Shown here piece by piece: positions 16,891 to 25,782 of a stretch of 64,000 nucleotides of DNA. Numbering within the stretch: position 1 is the first letter of the stretch; each line of letters starts with the position of its first letter. The notes under the pieces were generated by a model that made no database searches, had not been told where the DNA came from, and worked only from the letters and a program-made list of their open reading frames with translations. The DNA is from Lampropedia cohaerens (lineage in GTDB: Bacteria > Pseudomonadota > Gammaproteobacteria > Burkholderiales > Burkholderiaceae_C): contig NZ_LBNQ01000022.1 of the NCBI RefSeq assembly GCF_001005215.1, positions 62,001 to 126,000 on the forward strand, in the 5' to 3' direction. The position numbers and the translations under genes are program-made.

Positions 16891-17913
16891 ATGAAGAAGC
16901 TGGGCTTTCTCTCCTTCGGGCACTGGAGCGACGCACCGCACTCGCAGGTGCGCAGCGCTGCCGATGCCTTGCTGCAGTCGATCGAACTCGCGGTGGAGGC
17001 CGAGAAGATTGGCCTTGATGGCGCGTACTTTCGCGTCCACCATTTCGCGCGCCAGCTGGCTTCGCCGTTTCCCCTGCTGGCTGCGGTGGGCGCGCGCACC
17101 AGCCGTATCGAGATCGGAACGGCCGTGATCGACATGCGCTACGAAAATCCGCTGTACATGGCCGAGGATGCCGGGGCAGCCGATCTGATAGCCAGCGGGC
17201 GGTTGCAGTTGGGCATCAGCCGCGGCTCGCCCGAGCAGGTCGTCGACGGCTTTCGCCATTTCGGCTATCACCCCGCCGAGGGCGAGAGCGATGCCGAAAT
17301 GGGTCGTCGCCACGCCAAGGTGCTGCTGGAGGTGCTGCGCGGTGAGGGGTTTGCGGAGCCGAACCCGACACCGATGTTTCCCAATCCGCCGGGTCTGCTG
17401 CGGCTGGAGCCTTTTTCGCCGGGTCTGCGCGCACGCATCTGGTGGGGCGCCGGCTCCAACGCCACGGCCGTCTGGGCGGCGCAGCAGGGCATGCACCTGC
17501 AAAGCTCTACCCTCAAGAACGACGAGAGCGGCAAGCCCTTTCACGTGCAGCAGGCCGAGCAAATCCGTCTGTATCGTCAGGCGTGGAAGGACGCAGGCCA
17601 TGCGCACAGCCCCAGGGTTTCGGTCAGCCGCAGCATCTTTCCCATTCTGACGGAGCAGGACCGCCGCTATTTTGCGCAGGACGCGCACAGCCAGGACCAG
17701 CGTGGCTACCTCGACGCCAACACCCGCGCCATCTTTGGCCGCAGCTATGCGGGCGAGCCGGATGTGCTGGCACGCGCACTGGCGGCAGACGAGGCCATTG
17801 CCGAGGCTGACACGCTGTTGCTGACGATTCCGAACCAGCTGGGTGTTGCCTACAACCTGCATGTGTTGCAGGCTGTTCTTTCCCACGTTGCGCCGCTTTT
17901 GGGCTGGCGCTGA
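16891..17913 (+). CDS. LLM-class (luciferase-like) flavin-dependent oxidoreductase
   Basis: A 340-residue luciferase-like monooxygenase family protein with the TIM-barrel pattern: KKLGFLSFGHW at the start, AEKIGLDGAYFRVHHF (about residues 34-49), LAAVGARTSRIEIGTAV (about 60-76), and the LGISRGSPEQV phosphate-binding region (about 106-116). Such enzymes use FMNH2 or F420; FMN is expected in proteobacteria. The substrate cannot be told from sequence. It starts within GTG-ATG-ATG; the AGAGG at 16881-16885 favours ATG 16891. The MFS exporter gene follows after 9 bp, so the two are probably co-transcribed, possibly with purL, whose stop is 33 bp upstream. Confidence 0.87.
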   Translation: MKKLGFLSFGHWSDAPHSQVRSAADALLQSIELAVEAEKIGLDGAYFRVHHFARQLASPFPLLAAVGARTSRIEIGTAVIDMRYENPLYMAEDAGAADLIASGRLQLGISRGSPEQVVDGFRHFGYHPAEGESDAEMGRRHAKVLLEVLRGEGFAEPNPTPMFPNPPGLLRLEPFSPGLRARIWWGAGSNATAVWAAQQGMHLQSSTLKNDESGKPFHVQQAEQIRLYRQAWKDAGHAHSPRVSVSRSIFPILTEQDRRYFAQDAHSQDQRGYLDANTRAIFGRSYAGEPDVLARALAADEAIAEADTLLLTIPNQLGVAYNLHVLQAVLSHVAPLLGWR

Positions 17914-17922
17914 TCGGTTTGC

Positions 17923-19110
17923 ATGCGTCAGAAAAACCTGCCCTTTGCGGCACTTGTGATCACGCTTGCGGCGCTGACCGCCTTCGGTCCGGTGGCGACC
18001 GACATGTACCTGCCGGGCATGAGCGAGATGGCCAGCCACTTCGGCAGCAGCGCAGGCTATATCCAGTCGACCATTTCGCTGTTCGTGCTGGGGCTGGCAT
18101 TTGGGCAGCTGATCTATGGTCCTCTGAGCGACCGCTTTGGCCGCCGCATGCCGCTGCTGGCCGGTGTAGCGATCTTTACCTTGGCATCGCTGGGCTGCGC
18201 GCTGGCGACGGGGGTGCAGTGGCTGATCGTGCTGCGCTTTGCGCAGGCGGTAGGCGCTGCTGCTGGCATGCTGATCGTGCGCGCCATCGTTAATGACCTG
18301 TTCGAACGCACCGAGGTGGCGCGGGTGCTGTCGCTGATGATGATGGTCATGATGGTCGCGCCCATCGTCGCGCCGCTGCTGGGCGGATGGATGCTGCTGG
18401 CGCTGGGCTGGCAGAGCATCTTCTGGTTCATGGTGTGCTATGGCCTTGTCTGCGCGGCGCTGGTGCTGTTCGTCGTGCCCGAAAGCCTGCCAGTGCATCG
18501 ACGCCAGCCATTGAGCTTTGGCGGGCTGTTCGCCACCTATCGGCAACTGACCGTACGCCGGGGATTCATGGTCCCTGCGCTGTGCTGCGGTTTGGCCAGT
18601 GGCACCCTGTTTGCCTACATCACGGGCTCGGAATTCGTCTTCACCCAGCTGTACGGGCTCAGCGTTCAGCAGTACAGCACGCTGTTCGCCTGCAATGCCG
18701 GTGCACTGGTGCTGAGCAATTTCATGAACCGGCTGCTGCTGCTGCGCTGGCGCGTCGAGCAGGTTTTCAGCACGGCCTTGCTGCTGCAGGCGAGCTTCGC
18801 GCTGCTGCTGGTGATGGCTGTTGTGCTGGCATTGCCCATGGCTTTCTTCATCGTGGCGCTGTGGTTGGCGGTGGGCTGCATGGGCCTGATCGGCGCCAAT
18901 GGCGCTGCCATCGCGATGGGCGCTGCGGGCCAGCATGGTGGCAGTGCTTCGGGACTGTTGGGCGTGACGCAGTTCGGAATCGCATCAATGGTCAGTGCTG
19001 CCGTCGCTGCCACACAAAACGGCACGGCCTATCCGCTGGCTCTGACGATCGGCACATGCGCCATCAGCGCTCGCACGCTGTGGTGGCTGGGCCGTCCGTC
19101 CGTGCGCTGA
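17923..19110 (+). CDS. Bcr/CflA-family multidrug MFS exporter
   Basis: A 395-residue inner-membrane drug:H+ antiporter with 12 predicted membrane helices. Family marks are FGPVATDMYLPGM in helix 1 (conserved in Bcr/CflA), motif A GPLSDRFGRR after helix 2, and the motif C-like stretch APIVAPLLGGWML in helix 5. Known members export bicyclomycin, chloramphenicol or florfenicol, and sulfonamides, but specificity cannot be predicted here. It follows the LLM gene by 9 bp. It ends without a strong terminator, 184 bp before the TRAP binding-protein gene. Confidence 0.9.
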   Translation: MRQKNLPFAALVITLAALTAFGPVATDMYLPGMSEMASHFGSSAGYIQSTISLFVLGLAFGQLIYGPLSDRFGRRMPLLAGVAIFTLASLGCALATGVQWLIVLRFAQAVGAAAGMLIVRAIVNDLFERTEVARVLSLMMMVMMVAPIVAPLLGGWMLLALGWQSIFWFMVCYGLVCAALVLFVVPESLPVHRRQPLSFGGLFATYRQLTVRRGFMVPALCCGLASGTLFAYITGSEFVFTQLYGLSVQQYSTLFACNAGALVLSNFMNRLLLLRWRVEQVFSTALLLQASFALLLVMAVVLALPMAFFIVALWLAVGCMGLIGANGAAIAMGAAGQHGGSASGLLGVTQFGIASMVSAAVAATQNGTAYPLALTIGTCAISARTLWWLGRPSVR

Positions 19111-19223
19111 TACCGCACTCCCGGGGCGGGTGCGTCAGCGGTTGCAGCGCACATCGCACAGTTTTTTGTGGCGCTCTGTCTGCACTGGGGGAATCCCGCA
19201 GCGGACTCGCCCGGCTTCCTCCC

Positions 19224-19229
19224 TAGAAT
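19224..19229 (+). promoter_or_regulatory. Candidate -10 box for the TRAP operon
   Basis: A TAGAAT hexamer lies 65 bp before the ATG of the TRAP binding protein, in the 184-bp spacer after the MFS gene. The -35 (GCGGAC at the correct distance) is poor. Confidence 0.35.
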
Positions 19230-19294
19230 CGCGCGAAGGCATGCGCAGCAGCACACCACCATGCCGGATAACGCAGATCAACAAGGAGACAAGC

Positions 19295-20440
19295 ATGGAT
19301 CGCCGCACTATCTTGAAGAGGGGGCTGACCGCCGGAGCCGCACTGGGGACAGTGGCGTTGGCAGCCTGTGGCAAGGAGGAGAGCGCCAGTGCCCAAGACA
19401 CTGCGCCGGCAGCGCCGGCTATCGTGCAGCAGCGCTTCGAGTGGCGCATGGTCACGACATGGCCGAAGAATTTCCCCGGCCTGGGGGTGGGGGCCGAGCG
19501 GCTGGCGCAGCGCATCAACGAGATGTCAGGTGGGCGGCTGACGGTGCGCGTCTACGCCGCCGGAGAACTGGTCCCTGCCCTTCAGGCGCTGGACGCAGTG
19601 ATCGAAGGCTCCGCGGAGATGAGCCATGGTGCGGCCTATTATTGGCACAACAAGAATCCGGGCCTGTCGTTTTTCACCGGTGTGCCCTATGGCATGACAT
19701 CCCGTGAGCTGACGGCCTGGATTCGACACATGGGCGGGCAGGAAATCTGGGACGAAATCTACGATGAGTTTGGAGTCCAGGGATTTCTCTCTGGCGATAC
19801 GGGTGCCCAGGCAGGTGGGTGGTTTCGCAACGAAGTCCGGGGCGTGGCTGACATACGGGGCCTGCGCTTTCGCACGCCCGGCCTGGGCGGGCAGGTCTGG
19901 CAGCGGCTGGGCGCATCGGTCACGAACATGGCTGCGGGCGATATTTTTCAGGCGCTGCAAAGCGGCACGCTGGATGCAGCCGAGTTTGTAGGTCCCTACA
20001 ACGACCTGGCGCTGGGCTTCTACCAGATCACCAAGAACTACTACTTTCCCAGCTTCATTGAGCCGGGACTGGCGACCGAGGCCGTGGTGAACAAGGCGAA
20101 GTTCCAGGAGCTGCCCGCCGATTTGCAGGCTATCGTGCGTTACGTCTGCCAGGCCAGCTATGACGATGTGGCATCGGACATGGCGGCCAACGATCCTCGC
20201 GCACTGCAGACACTGGTGCGTGAGCATGGCGTGCAGGTGCGACAGTTTCCGGAAGAGCTGCTACAGGCGGGCGCGAAGGCCTCCGCAGAAGTGCTGCAAG
20301 CGCTACGCGACAGTGGTGACGCCCTGGCAAAAAAGGTGGCCGAAAGCTACGTCCAAGCCTTCAACATCGTGCGGCAAAAGACGGATGGGACCGATACGCC
20401 GTTTCTGATGGCGCGGGCTAAGTACTTTCAGATCGGCTAA
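19295..20440 (+). CDS. TRAP transporter solute-binding protein (DctP family)
   Basis: A 381-residue exported binding protein. The N-terminus has a twin-arginine motif (DRRTILKRG) and a lipobox-like LAAC at about residues 22-25, so it may be a Tat-exported lipoprotein. The mature part shows the DctP fold with WRMVTTWPKNFPGLGVGAE, the PYGMTSRELTAWI region and GLRFRTPGLGGQV. The conserved arginine that binds substrate carboxylates should be in the FRTPG motif. It is closest in style to the alpha-keto acid/aromatic-acid TRAP subgroup (TakP, FcbT1-like), so an organic acid ligand is likely but not proven. ATG 19295 is preceded by AAGGAG, which decides the start. It heads a three-gene TRAP operon with the two permeases downstream. 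Confidence 0.9.
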   Translation: MDRRTILKRGLTAGAALGTVALAACGKEESASAQDTAPAAPAIVQQRFEWRMVTTWPKNFPGLGVGAERLAQRINEMSGGRLTVRVYAAGELVPALQALDAVIEGSAEMSHGAAYYWHNKNPGLSFFTGVPYGMTSRELTAWIRHMGGQEIWDEIYDEFGVQGFLSGDTGAQAGGWFRNEVRGVADIRGLRFRTPGLGGQVWQRLGASVTNMAAGDIFQALQSGTLDAAEFVGPYNDLALGFYQITKNYYFPSFIEPGLATEAVVNKAKFQELPADLQAIVRYVCQASYDDVASDMAANDPRALQTLVREHGVQVRQFPEELLQAGAKASAEVLQALRDSGDALAKKVAESYVQAFNIVRQKTDGTDTPFLMARAKYFQIG

Positions 20441-20563
20441 CGCGGATTCGGGGCATCAGACCTTGGCCCGCGCGTGCGCGGATCGAGCGCACAGTTACAG
20501 CCGAGAGGAGCGGACGCCTGCTGGCCCGCTGCCCATTCAATCATGTCGATGAGGGAGTCAATC

Positions 20564-21109
20564 ATGGTGCGGTTACTCGCTTTCGTGGTCGTCAGCATCG
20601 GGCGGCTTAACCGGCTGGTCGGCAGCGCGCTGGTCTGGCTGGCGCTCGCGTCCGTGCTGGTGTGTTTTGCAGTGGTGTTCATGCGCCACTTCCTCTCCAC
20701 CACAGTGCTGTGGATGCAGGATCTGTACGTCTGGCTCAGTGGTGCAATGTTCATGGGCGTGGCGGGTTACGCACTGTTTCGCGATGACCATGTACGCGTG
20801 GATGTTTTCTATCGTACGGCGTCGCTGCGTAGCAAGGCGCTGCGGGATCTGATTGGGGTAGTGTGCTTTCTGGCACCGTTTTGCGTGGTGGTCTGGCAGT
20901 ACGCGCTGCCCTATGTGCTGCGGTCCTGGCAGCGGTTGGAGGCGTCGCCCAATGTCGGGGGCATGCCTGGCTTTTTCGTACTCAAAAGCTTCATTCTGGT
21001 GTTCGTTGTGCTGGTGGCGCTGCAGGGCATTGCGATCGCTATGCGCAGCCTGCTGGTGCTGATCGGCCGGCAGGAGGCGCTACCGCCGCCATACCGTTAC
21101 CAGGACTGA
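20564..21109 (+). CDS. TRAP transporter small permease (DctQ family)
   Basis: A 181-residue protein with four predicted membrane helices, typical of DctQ subunits, including the conserved VFMRHFLSTTVLWMQDL and FRDDHVRVDVFY patterns. It assembles with the large DctM subunit to make the sodium-driven permease. In-frame ATGs exist at 20543 and 20549, but GAGGGAG six bases before ATG 20564 favours the latter, and it gives the usual DctQ length. The large permease gene begins 4 bp after its stop. Confidence 0.9.
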   Translation: MVRLLAFVVVSIGRLNRLVGSALVWLALASVLVCFAVVFMRHFLSTTVLWMQDLYVWLSGAMFMGVAGYALFRDDHVRVDVFYRTASLRSKALRDLIGVVCFLAPFCVVVWQYALPYVLRSWQRLEASPNVGGMPGFFVLKSFILVFVVLVALQGIAIAMRSLLVLIGRQEALPPPYRYQD

Positions 21110-21113
21110 TGCC

Positions 21114-22505
21114 ATGGAGCCCGTTCTGATTGGAGAGATTCTTGCCGCGCTGATGTTTGCGGGCGTGATCGGCGCATTGCTGCTGGGCTTTCCAGTGGCG
21201 TTCTCATTGGCCGGCATTTCACTATTCTTTGCGCTGGCCGGGTACTGGCTGGGGGTGTTCAGCCCCAGCAATTTCGGTTCGCTGGCGCCACGCTATGTCG
21301 GCTTCATGACCAACGAGGTACTGGTAGCAGTGCCACTGTTCATCTTTATGGGCGTGATGCTGGAGAAATCCGGTATTGCCGAGCAGCTGCTCAAGACGAT
21401 GGGCAAGGTGTTTGGCCACATGCCAGGCGGGCTGGGCATTTCGGTCATTGTGGTGGGGGCACTGCTTGCCGCATCCACTGGCGTGGTGGGAGCCACGGTG
21501 GTGACTATGGGGCTGATCAGTCTGCCGGCGATGCTGCAGGCCAGATATGACCCCAAGCTGGCCTGTGGCGTGATCTGCGCGTCGGGAACACTCGGGCAGA
21601 TCATTCCGCCGTCAACCGTGATGATTTTCATGGGGGACATGCTGGCGGGCATCAACGCCCAGGTGCAGATGGCTAAGGGTAACTTCTCGCCAGCGCCGGT
21701 ATCCGTGGGCGACCTGTTCGCCGGCTCGGTATTGCCGTCTCTGGTGTTGATTGCGCTGTACCTCGCCTTCATGGTTTACAAGGCCATCGTCAATCCGGCA
21801 AGTTGCCCGGCCACGCCCCCGACGAGGCTGGAGAGAACCACCCTCATCAAGGATGTGCTGGTGTCCATGATGCCGCCGCTGCTGCTTGTGATTGCGGTGC
21901 TGGGGTCAATACTGGGCGGCATCGCCACGCCGACAGAGGCTGCTTCGGTCGGTGCGGTCGGGGCTTCGCTGCTGGTACTCATCAAGCGCAAGCTGACTTT
22001 TGCGATGCTGCGCCAGACCTGCATTTCCACGGCTACCATTACCTCCATGGTGTTCGTGTTGTTGATCGGCGCCGCCGTGTTTTCGATCGTGTTCCGCATG
22101 CTCGGTGGCGACGATCTGGTGCACGACATGCTGGCACACCTTCCCGGCGGAGCCATGGGGGCGCTGATCGTGGTGATGCTGGTGATGTTCGTGCTCGGTT
22201 TCATTCTGGATACGTTCGAGCTGATCTTCATCATCATTCCGATTACAGCACCGGCGCTGCTGAACATGGGCGTTGATCCCATCTGGCTGGGCGTTCTGGT
22301 CGGCGTCAATCTGCAGACCAGTTTCATGACGCCGCCGTTCGGCTTCTCGCTGATCTATCTGCGCGGCGTGGCCCCCGGCTCTGTCAGCACGGGGGATATG
22401 TACCGTGGCGCGCTGCCGTTCGTGGGCCTGCAGCTAGTGGCCATAGGCCTCGTGCTGGCGTTTCCGGCGCTGGCAACCTGGCTGCCACGGATGATTTACG
22501 CCTGA
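21114..22505 (+). CDS. TRAP transporter large permease (DctM family)
   Basis: A 463-residue polytopic inner-membrane protein (about 12-13 helices) of the DctM type. It shows the family patterns GFPVAFSLAGISL, AASTGVVGATVVTMGLISLP (about residues 118-137), SGTLGQIIPPSTVMI (about 159-173), and TPPFGFSLIYLRGVAP near the C-terminus. It carries the Na+ and substrate path of the tripartite transporter whose other subunits lie immediately upstream. An inserted hydrophilic segment after about residue 220 is normal for the subgroup. The gene converges on thiD with only 10 bp between stop codons. Confidence 0.93.
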   Translation: MEPVLIGEILAALMFAGVIGALLLGFPVAFSLAGISLFFALAGYWLGVFSPSNFGSLAPRYVGFMTNEVLVAVPLFIFMGVMLEKSGIAEQLLKTMGKVFGHMPGGLGISVIVVGALLAASTGVVGATVVTMGLISLPAMLQARYDPKLACGVICASGTLGQIIPPSTVMIFMGDMLAGINAQVQMAKGNFSPAPVSVGDLFAGSVLPSLVLIALYLAFMVYKAIVNPASCPATPPTRLERTTLIKDVLVSMMPPLLLVIAVLGSILGGIATPTEAASVGAVGASLLVLIKRKLTFAMLRQTCISTATITSMVFVLLIGAAVFSIVFRMLGGDDLVHDMLAHLPGGAMGALIVVMLVMFVLGFILDTFELIFIIIPITAPALLNMGVDPIWLGVLVGVNLQTSFMTPPFGFSLIYLRGVAPGSVSTGDMYRGALPFVGLQLVAIGLVLAFPALATWLPRMIYA

Positions 22506-22515
22506 CTGCGCATGC

Positions 22516-23376
22516 TCAGCCGCGCGACGCGGCTTCCCATAGGTCGGCAAAGTGATGGATAGGACCATTGCCCTTGCCCACATTCAGCGCATCGGCATGG
22601 CGGATGGCACTGGTGAGCCAAGGCTTGGCCAGCGCCACCGCTTGGGCCCAGCTGTCGGTCTGCGGTCGCAGGCAGGCCAGCGCAGCCGAATACGAACAGC
22701 CCGTGCCGTGGGTATTTCGGGTAGCAATTCGTGCGCCGGGAAACTCCTGCACGGTCCCATCGGCAGCGACCAGCGCATCCGGCGCATGCGCACCATCCAG
22801 ATGGCCGCCTTTGGCCAGCACATGAATGTTGTAGCGTGCGGCTACTTCGCGCGCTTGGGCCAGCACGCCGCACCAGTCCTGGGCATGCACAGCATTGGCC
22901 AGGACCGCCAGTTCGGGCATGTTGGGTGTGATCAGATCGGCGCGATGTAGAAGCTCCCGCAACGCCGTTTCGGCCTCTGCGTCCAACAGCCGGTCGCCGC
23001 TGGTGGCCACCATGACGGGGTCGAGCACCACCACTGGTGGCGGGTTGGCGATCAGCCAGTCCCGCACCACGTCGATGATCGCGCGTGTTCCCAGCATGCC
23101 GATCTTCACGGCATCGATGACGACGTCGTCGCTGACGCTGTCGAGCTGCTCGCGCAGAAATGGCATGGGCGGGACATGGATGCTGCGCACGCCGCATGTA
23201 TTCTGTGCAACCAGCGCGGTCACTACCGCCATGCCATAGCCCCCCGTGGCGGCAATACTTTTGAGGTCGGCCTGAATGCCGGCACCACCGGTCGGGTCAG
23301 TGCCGGCAATGCTGAGCACGCGCGGGACTTTGCGAGGTTGAGCCAGCCGCGTCAACAGGGAGGAGGAAGAGGTCAT
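22516..23376 (-). CDS. thiD: Hydroxymethylpyrimidine/phosphomethylpyrimidine kinase
   Basis: A 286-residue ribokinase-fold enzyme that phosphorylates HMP and HMP-P to HMP-PP for thiamine synthesis and salvage. Diagnostic segments are SIAGTDPTGGAGIQADLKS (residues 22-40), GGYGMAVVTALVAQNT, VVLDPVMVATSGDRL, and RNTHGTGCSYSAALA with the anion hole and catalytic region. The start ATG 23376 matches the family; the frame runs on upstream without homology. It is the last gene of a thiM-thiE-thiD operon, 32 bp after thiE, under a TPP riboswitch at 25.1 kb. Confidence 0.95.
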   Translation of the reverse strand: MTSSSSLLTRLAQPRKVPRVLSIAGTDPTGGAGIQADLKSIAATGGYGMAVVTALVAQNTCGVRSIHVPPMPFLREQLDSVSDDVVIDAVKIGMLGTRAIIDVVRDWLIANPPPVVVLDPVMVATSGDRLLDAEAETALRELLHRADLITPNMPELAVLANAVHAQDWCGVLAQAREVAARYNIHVLAKGGHLDGAHAPDALVAADGTVQEFPGARIATRNTHGTGCSYSAALACLRPQTDSWAQAVALAKPWLTSAIRHADALNVGKGNGPIHHFADLWEAASRG

Positions 23377-23408
23377 GGAAAAGGCCCTTGCTGGAAACGA
23401 TGAAACTG

Positions 23409-24065
23409 CTACGTGTGCGACTGCCAGCACGCCTTGAGCGCAGCGGCGGCAGCCCGCGGGTCCGATGCCTTGCAGATGGCGCTGACCACGGCCGCTCCGT
23501 CAAAACCCGCGGCGCGCAGTGGCTGCATGTCAGCCATGCCGACCCCGCCAATGGCAACGGCAGGCAAGTGCGTGAGGCGCCGCAACGCAGCAAGCGATGG
23601 CAGGCCGATCGCCGGCGGGGCATTGCGTTTGGTGGTTGTGGTGTTCAGCGGTCCCATGCCGACGTAGTCCACCACGCCAGAGGCCTGTGCCTCGGCGAGA
23701 CTTTCGGGTGTGGCTGCGCTGATGCCCAGCACCGCGTCAGCGCCGATGAGCTGCCGCACCAGCGGCGCCGGTAGCTCCGACTGGCCGATGTGTACGCCGG
23801 CGACCGGGTGGCCCGCAGCGCGTGCGGCGAGATACACATCCACGCGATCATTGACCAGCAAGGGGATATGTGCCGGCAGTACTTCGGCAACGGATGCCAC
23901 GGTGGCCAGGAAATCGCGTGCGCTGGCATCCTTTTCCCGCACCTGCACGACGGTGACGCCGCCTTCCACGGCCAGGGCAACCGTTTCCGCAACACTGCGG
24001 CCAGCAGCATGGCACTGTTCGGAATTCGTGACGAGATACAGGGAAAGATCCAATGGATGGGGCAT
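23409..24065 (-). CDS. thiE: Thiamine-phosphate synthase
   Basis: A 218-residue TIM-barrel enzyme that joins HMP-PP and thiazole phosphate to thiamine phosphate. Evidence includes [10 protein letters not shown] at the N-terminus, [16 protein letters not shown] (Gln-Arg-Lys/Glu substrate site), [38 protein letters not shown] (pyrophosphate and TTTK loop), and the [11 protein letters not shown] phosphate site near the end. ATG 24065 is chosen by the family N-terminus. It lies 69 bp downstream of thiM and just before thiD on the minus strand. Confidence 0.95.
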   Translation of the reverse strand: MPHPLDLSLYLVTNSEQCHAAGRSVAETVALAVEGGVTVVQVREKDASARDFLATVASVAEVLPAHIPLLVNDRVDVYLAARAAGHPVAGVHIGQSELPAPLVRQLIGADAVLGISAATPESLAEAQASGVVDYVGMGPLNTTTTKRNAPPAIGLPSLAALRRLTHLPAVAIGGVGMADMQPLRAAGFDGAAVVSAICKASDPRAAAAALKACWQSHT

Positions 24066-24134
24066 GGTGGCGGTCGTGAGGAAGATGAGCAGGTTGGAAA
24101 GGCAACGCAACGCAAGGGTATGCAGTGGTGCAAA

Positions 24135-25013
24135 CTACGCCGGCGCCATCGTCAGGCGCGCATCACGCTGCACCTGCTCGGGCGACAATGCGGCCAGCGC
24201 ATCCAGCAATGCCACGGCGAAGCTGCCAGGCCCTGTGGCCCTGGCCGCGGCTTGCTCGGCGGCCAGCGTATAGCAGACCGTCGCTGCGACGGCGGCAGAC
24301 AGGTTCGACGCGTCAGGGGTCGTGGCGGCGAATGCCGCCATCACCGCGCCCAGCGCGCAACCGCCGCCAGTGATGCGTGTCAGCAATGGCGTGCCGGTGT
24401 GGACCTGCACGCACCAATGCCCATCGGTGATGCAGTCCACCGGGCCGGAGACCGCCACGACAACGCCTGCGCGTCTGGCCAATGCCTGCGCCGCGGCCTT
24501 GGCGTCCTCCACGCTGGCGGTGGCATCCACGCCCCGGCCACCGGCAGGTACGCTGCGTTCGCCAGTCACAAGGGCATGGAGCGCCAGGATCTCCGAGGCG
24601 TTGCCGCGCACGATCGATGGACCCATCGCAAACAGCTGCGCGGCCAGTTCCGTGCGAACGGGCAGGGCGCCCACGGCCACTGGATCCAGCACCCAAGGCT
24701 TGCCATGGTTGCCGGCGGCCTGCGCCGCCTCGATAGCTGCGGCGCGCTGTTCACGGGCCGGCGTCCCCAGATTAATCAGCAGACACGAGGCCATGCCCGC
24801 GAACGGGCCAGCTTCCCGCGGCACATCGACCATGGCCGGCGAGGCACCCAGCGCCAGCAAGGCGTTCGCGGTGAAGTTGCTGACGACCTGGTTGGTGATG
24901 GCCTGCACAAGGGGGGAGTCGGCGCGCAGCGCCGCCAGCGCCTGGGCGGCCTGGCGGGCCAGCAGGGCTGGCGAAAGGGGGACAAGGGGCGCAAGCGCCG
25001 TGGCTGTTGGCAT
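24135..25013 (-). CDS. thiM: Hydroxyethylthiazole kinase
   Basis: A 292-residue kinase that salvages 5-(2-hydroxyethyl)-4-methylthiazole by phosphorylation. It carries [31 protein letters not shown] near the N-terminus (substrate-site region), the [12 protein letters not shown] region and [13 protein letters not shown] with the conserved cysteine of the active site (GxGC). It is the first gene after the TPP riboswitch, followed by thiE and thiD. Together they form a salvage set: ThiM and ThiD phosphorylate the two precursors and ThiE couples them. The de novo genes thiC and thiG are not in the window. Confidence 0.95.
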   Translation of the reverse strand: MPTATALAPLVPLSPALLARQAAQALAALRADSPLVQAITNQVVSNFTANALLALGASPAMVDVPREAGPFAGMASCLLINLGTPAREQRAAAIEAAQAAGNHGKPWVLDPVAVGALPVRTELAAQLFAMGPSIVRGNASEILALHALVTGERSVPAGGRGVDATASVEDAKAAAQALARRAGVVVAVSGPVDCITDGHWCVQVHTGTPLLTRITGGGCALGAVMAAFAATTPDASNLSAAVAATVCYTLAAEQAAARATGPGSFAVALLDALAALSPEQVQRDARLTMAPA

Positions 25014-25042
25014 AGGTGTGACGATCCCTCCGCAAGGTTGTC

Positions 25043-25136
25043 GGCGTCAGCAGGGGCAGCGATACCTGCTGTGCCGTTGATCAGGTTCAACGGGTCTGCT
25101 CTCAGCCTCCACGTATGGGGCACCCCGTGTCACGCC
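25043..25136 (-). promoter_or_regulatory. TPP riboswitch (THI element) upstream of thiMED
   Basis: On the minus strand the leader contains the conserved thi-box segments GGGGTGCC (25119-25126), GGCTGAGA (25100-25107) and ACCCGTTGAACCTGATC (25079-25095), in the right order and spacing. A P1-like helix GGCGT/ACGCC (25132-25136 with 25043-25047) closes the element. It ends about 30 nt before the thiM ATG, and a purine-rich GGAGGGA lies at 25025-25031. This suggests control of translation start by hiding the Shine-Dalgarno when thiamine pyrophosphate is bound, as in E. coli thiM; that mode is inferred. Confidence 0.93.
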
Positions 25137-25307
25137 CGCGATGGTAGCAGAGTCACGCCCTCCATAGGACCATCGGCTGCAATGGCAGTATGGCGTGGAC
25201 TGCAGCGGCCGCGAAGTTCTGTCAAAATCCCCTCCAGTGGCCTCGCAAGTCGTATCCTGCGGTTTGCGCAGCATTTTCATCCTCGCCCGCGTAGAGAGTT
25301 TTCACCC

Positions 25308-25640
25308 ATGTCCAGTCCTTTGATTTCGCATATCACCGACGCCACCTTTGATGCGGAGGTCCTGCAATCGGAAACGCCCGTGCTGCTGGACTTCTGGGCC
25401 GAATGGTGCGGCCCGTGCAAGCAGATCGCGCCCGTGCTTGATGAGTTGGCAGCCAGCTATCAGGGCAAGCTGCTGATCAAGAAGCTTAACGTTGACGAGA
25501 ACCGTGAAGTCCCCGCCAAGTACGGCATTCGCGGCATCCCGACGTTGATGTTGTTCAAGAACGGCGAGCTGGCTGCCACCAACGTCGGCGCCGGCAGCAA
25601 GGCGCAGATCCAGTCCTTCATTGATGGTGCCCTGGGCTGA
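25308..25640 (+). CDS. trxA: Thioredoxin
   Basis: A 110-residue cytoplasmic thioredoxin, the general protein-disulfide reductase. The active site W-C-G-P-C has cysteines at residues 34 and 37. The cis-proline is in [14 protein letters not shown], and DFWAEW forms the buried-aspartate strand. Length fits TrxA (108-110). The frame is open far upstream over the thi operon, but ATG 25308 matches the family start. A strong terminator follows at 25.7 kb, and rho lies next on the same strand, as in many betaproteobacteria. Confidence 0.97.
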   Translation: MSSPLISHITDATFDAEVLQSETPVLLDFWAEWCGPCKQIAPVLDELAASYQGKLLIKKLNVDENREVPAKYGIRGIPTLMLFKNGELAATNVGAGSKAQIQSFIDGALG

Positions 25641-25712
25641 TCCCTGTCAGGCGCAGCTGGCTCCTGCCGGTGGACGGCCTGCGCCGTTTGCGGCAGTCTT
25701 GGCCTGCGTGAG

Positions 25713-25736
25713 GCGCGCCTTGGGGCGCGCTTTTTT
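25713..25736 (+). terminator. Rho-independent terminator of trxA
   Basis: A perfect 7-bp GC stem (GCGCGCC-TTGG-GGCGCGC) is followed directly by six T residues. It separates trxA from rho transcription. Confidence 0.9.
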
Positions 25737-25758
25737 ATGCGTGGGCGGCGTGCACCGC

Positions 25759-25782
25759 GTGCAATTGCTGTCATAATTGCAC
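25759..25782 (+). repeat. Perfect inverted repeat upstream of rho
   Basis: 8-bp arms GTGCAATT and AATTGCAC are separated by 8 bp. The 3' part overlaps a CATAAT (25772-25777) that could be a -10 box, so the repeat may be an operator over the rho promoter. It lies 183 bp before the rho ATG and is AT-rich against its GC-rich surroundings. Confidence 0.45.

Noticed and set aside
14218-18936. A 1572-codon open frame on the minus strand
   Set aside because: It runs antisense to purL, the LLM gene and the MFS gene, is rich in His/Gln/Arg, and has no domain. It is a by-product of GC-rich third positions in the real genes.
23790-25307. N-terminal extension of the thioredoxin frame by about 500 codons
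   Set aside because: It is antisense to the thi operon and riboswitch; thioredoxin clearly begins at 25308.
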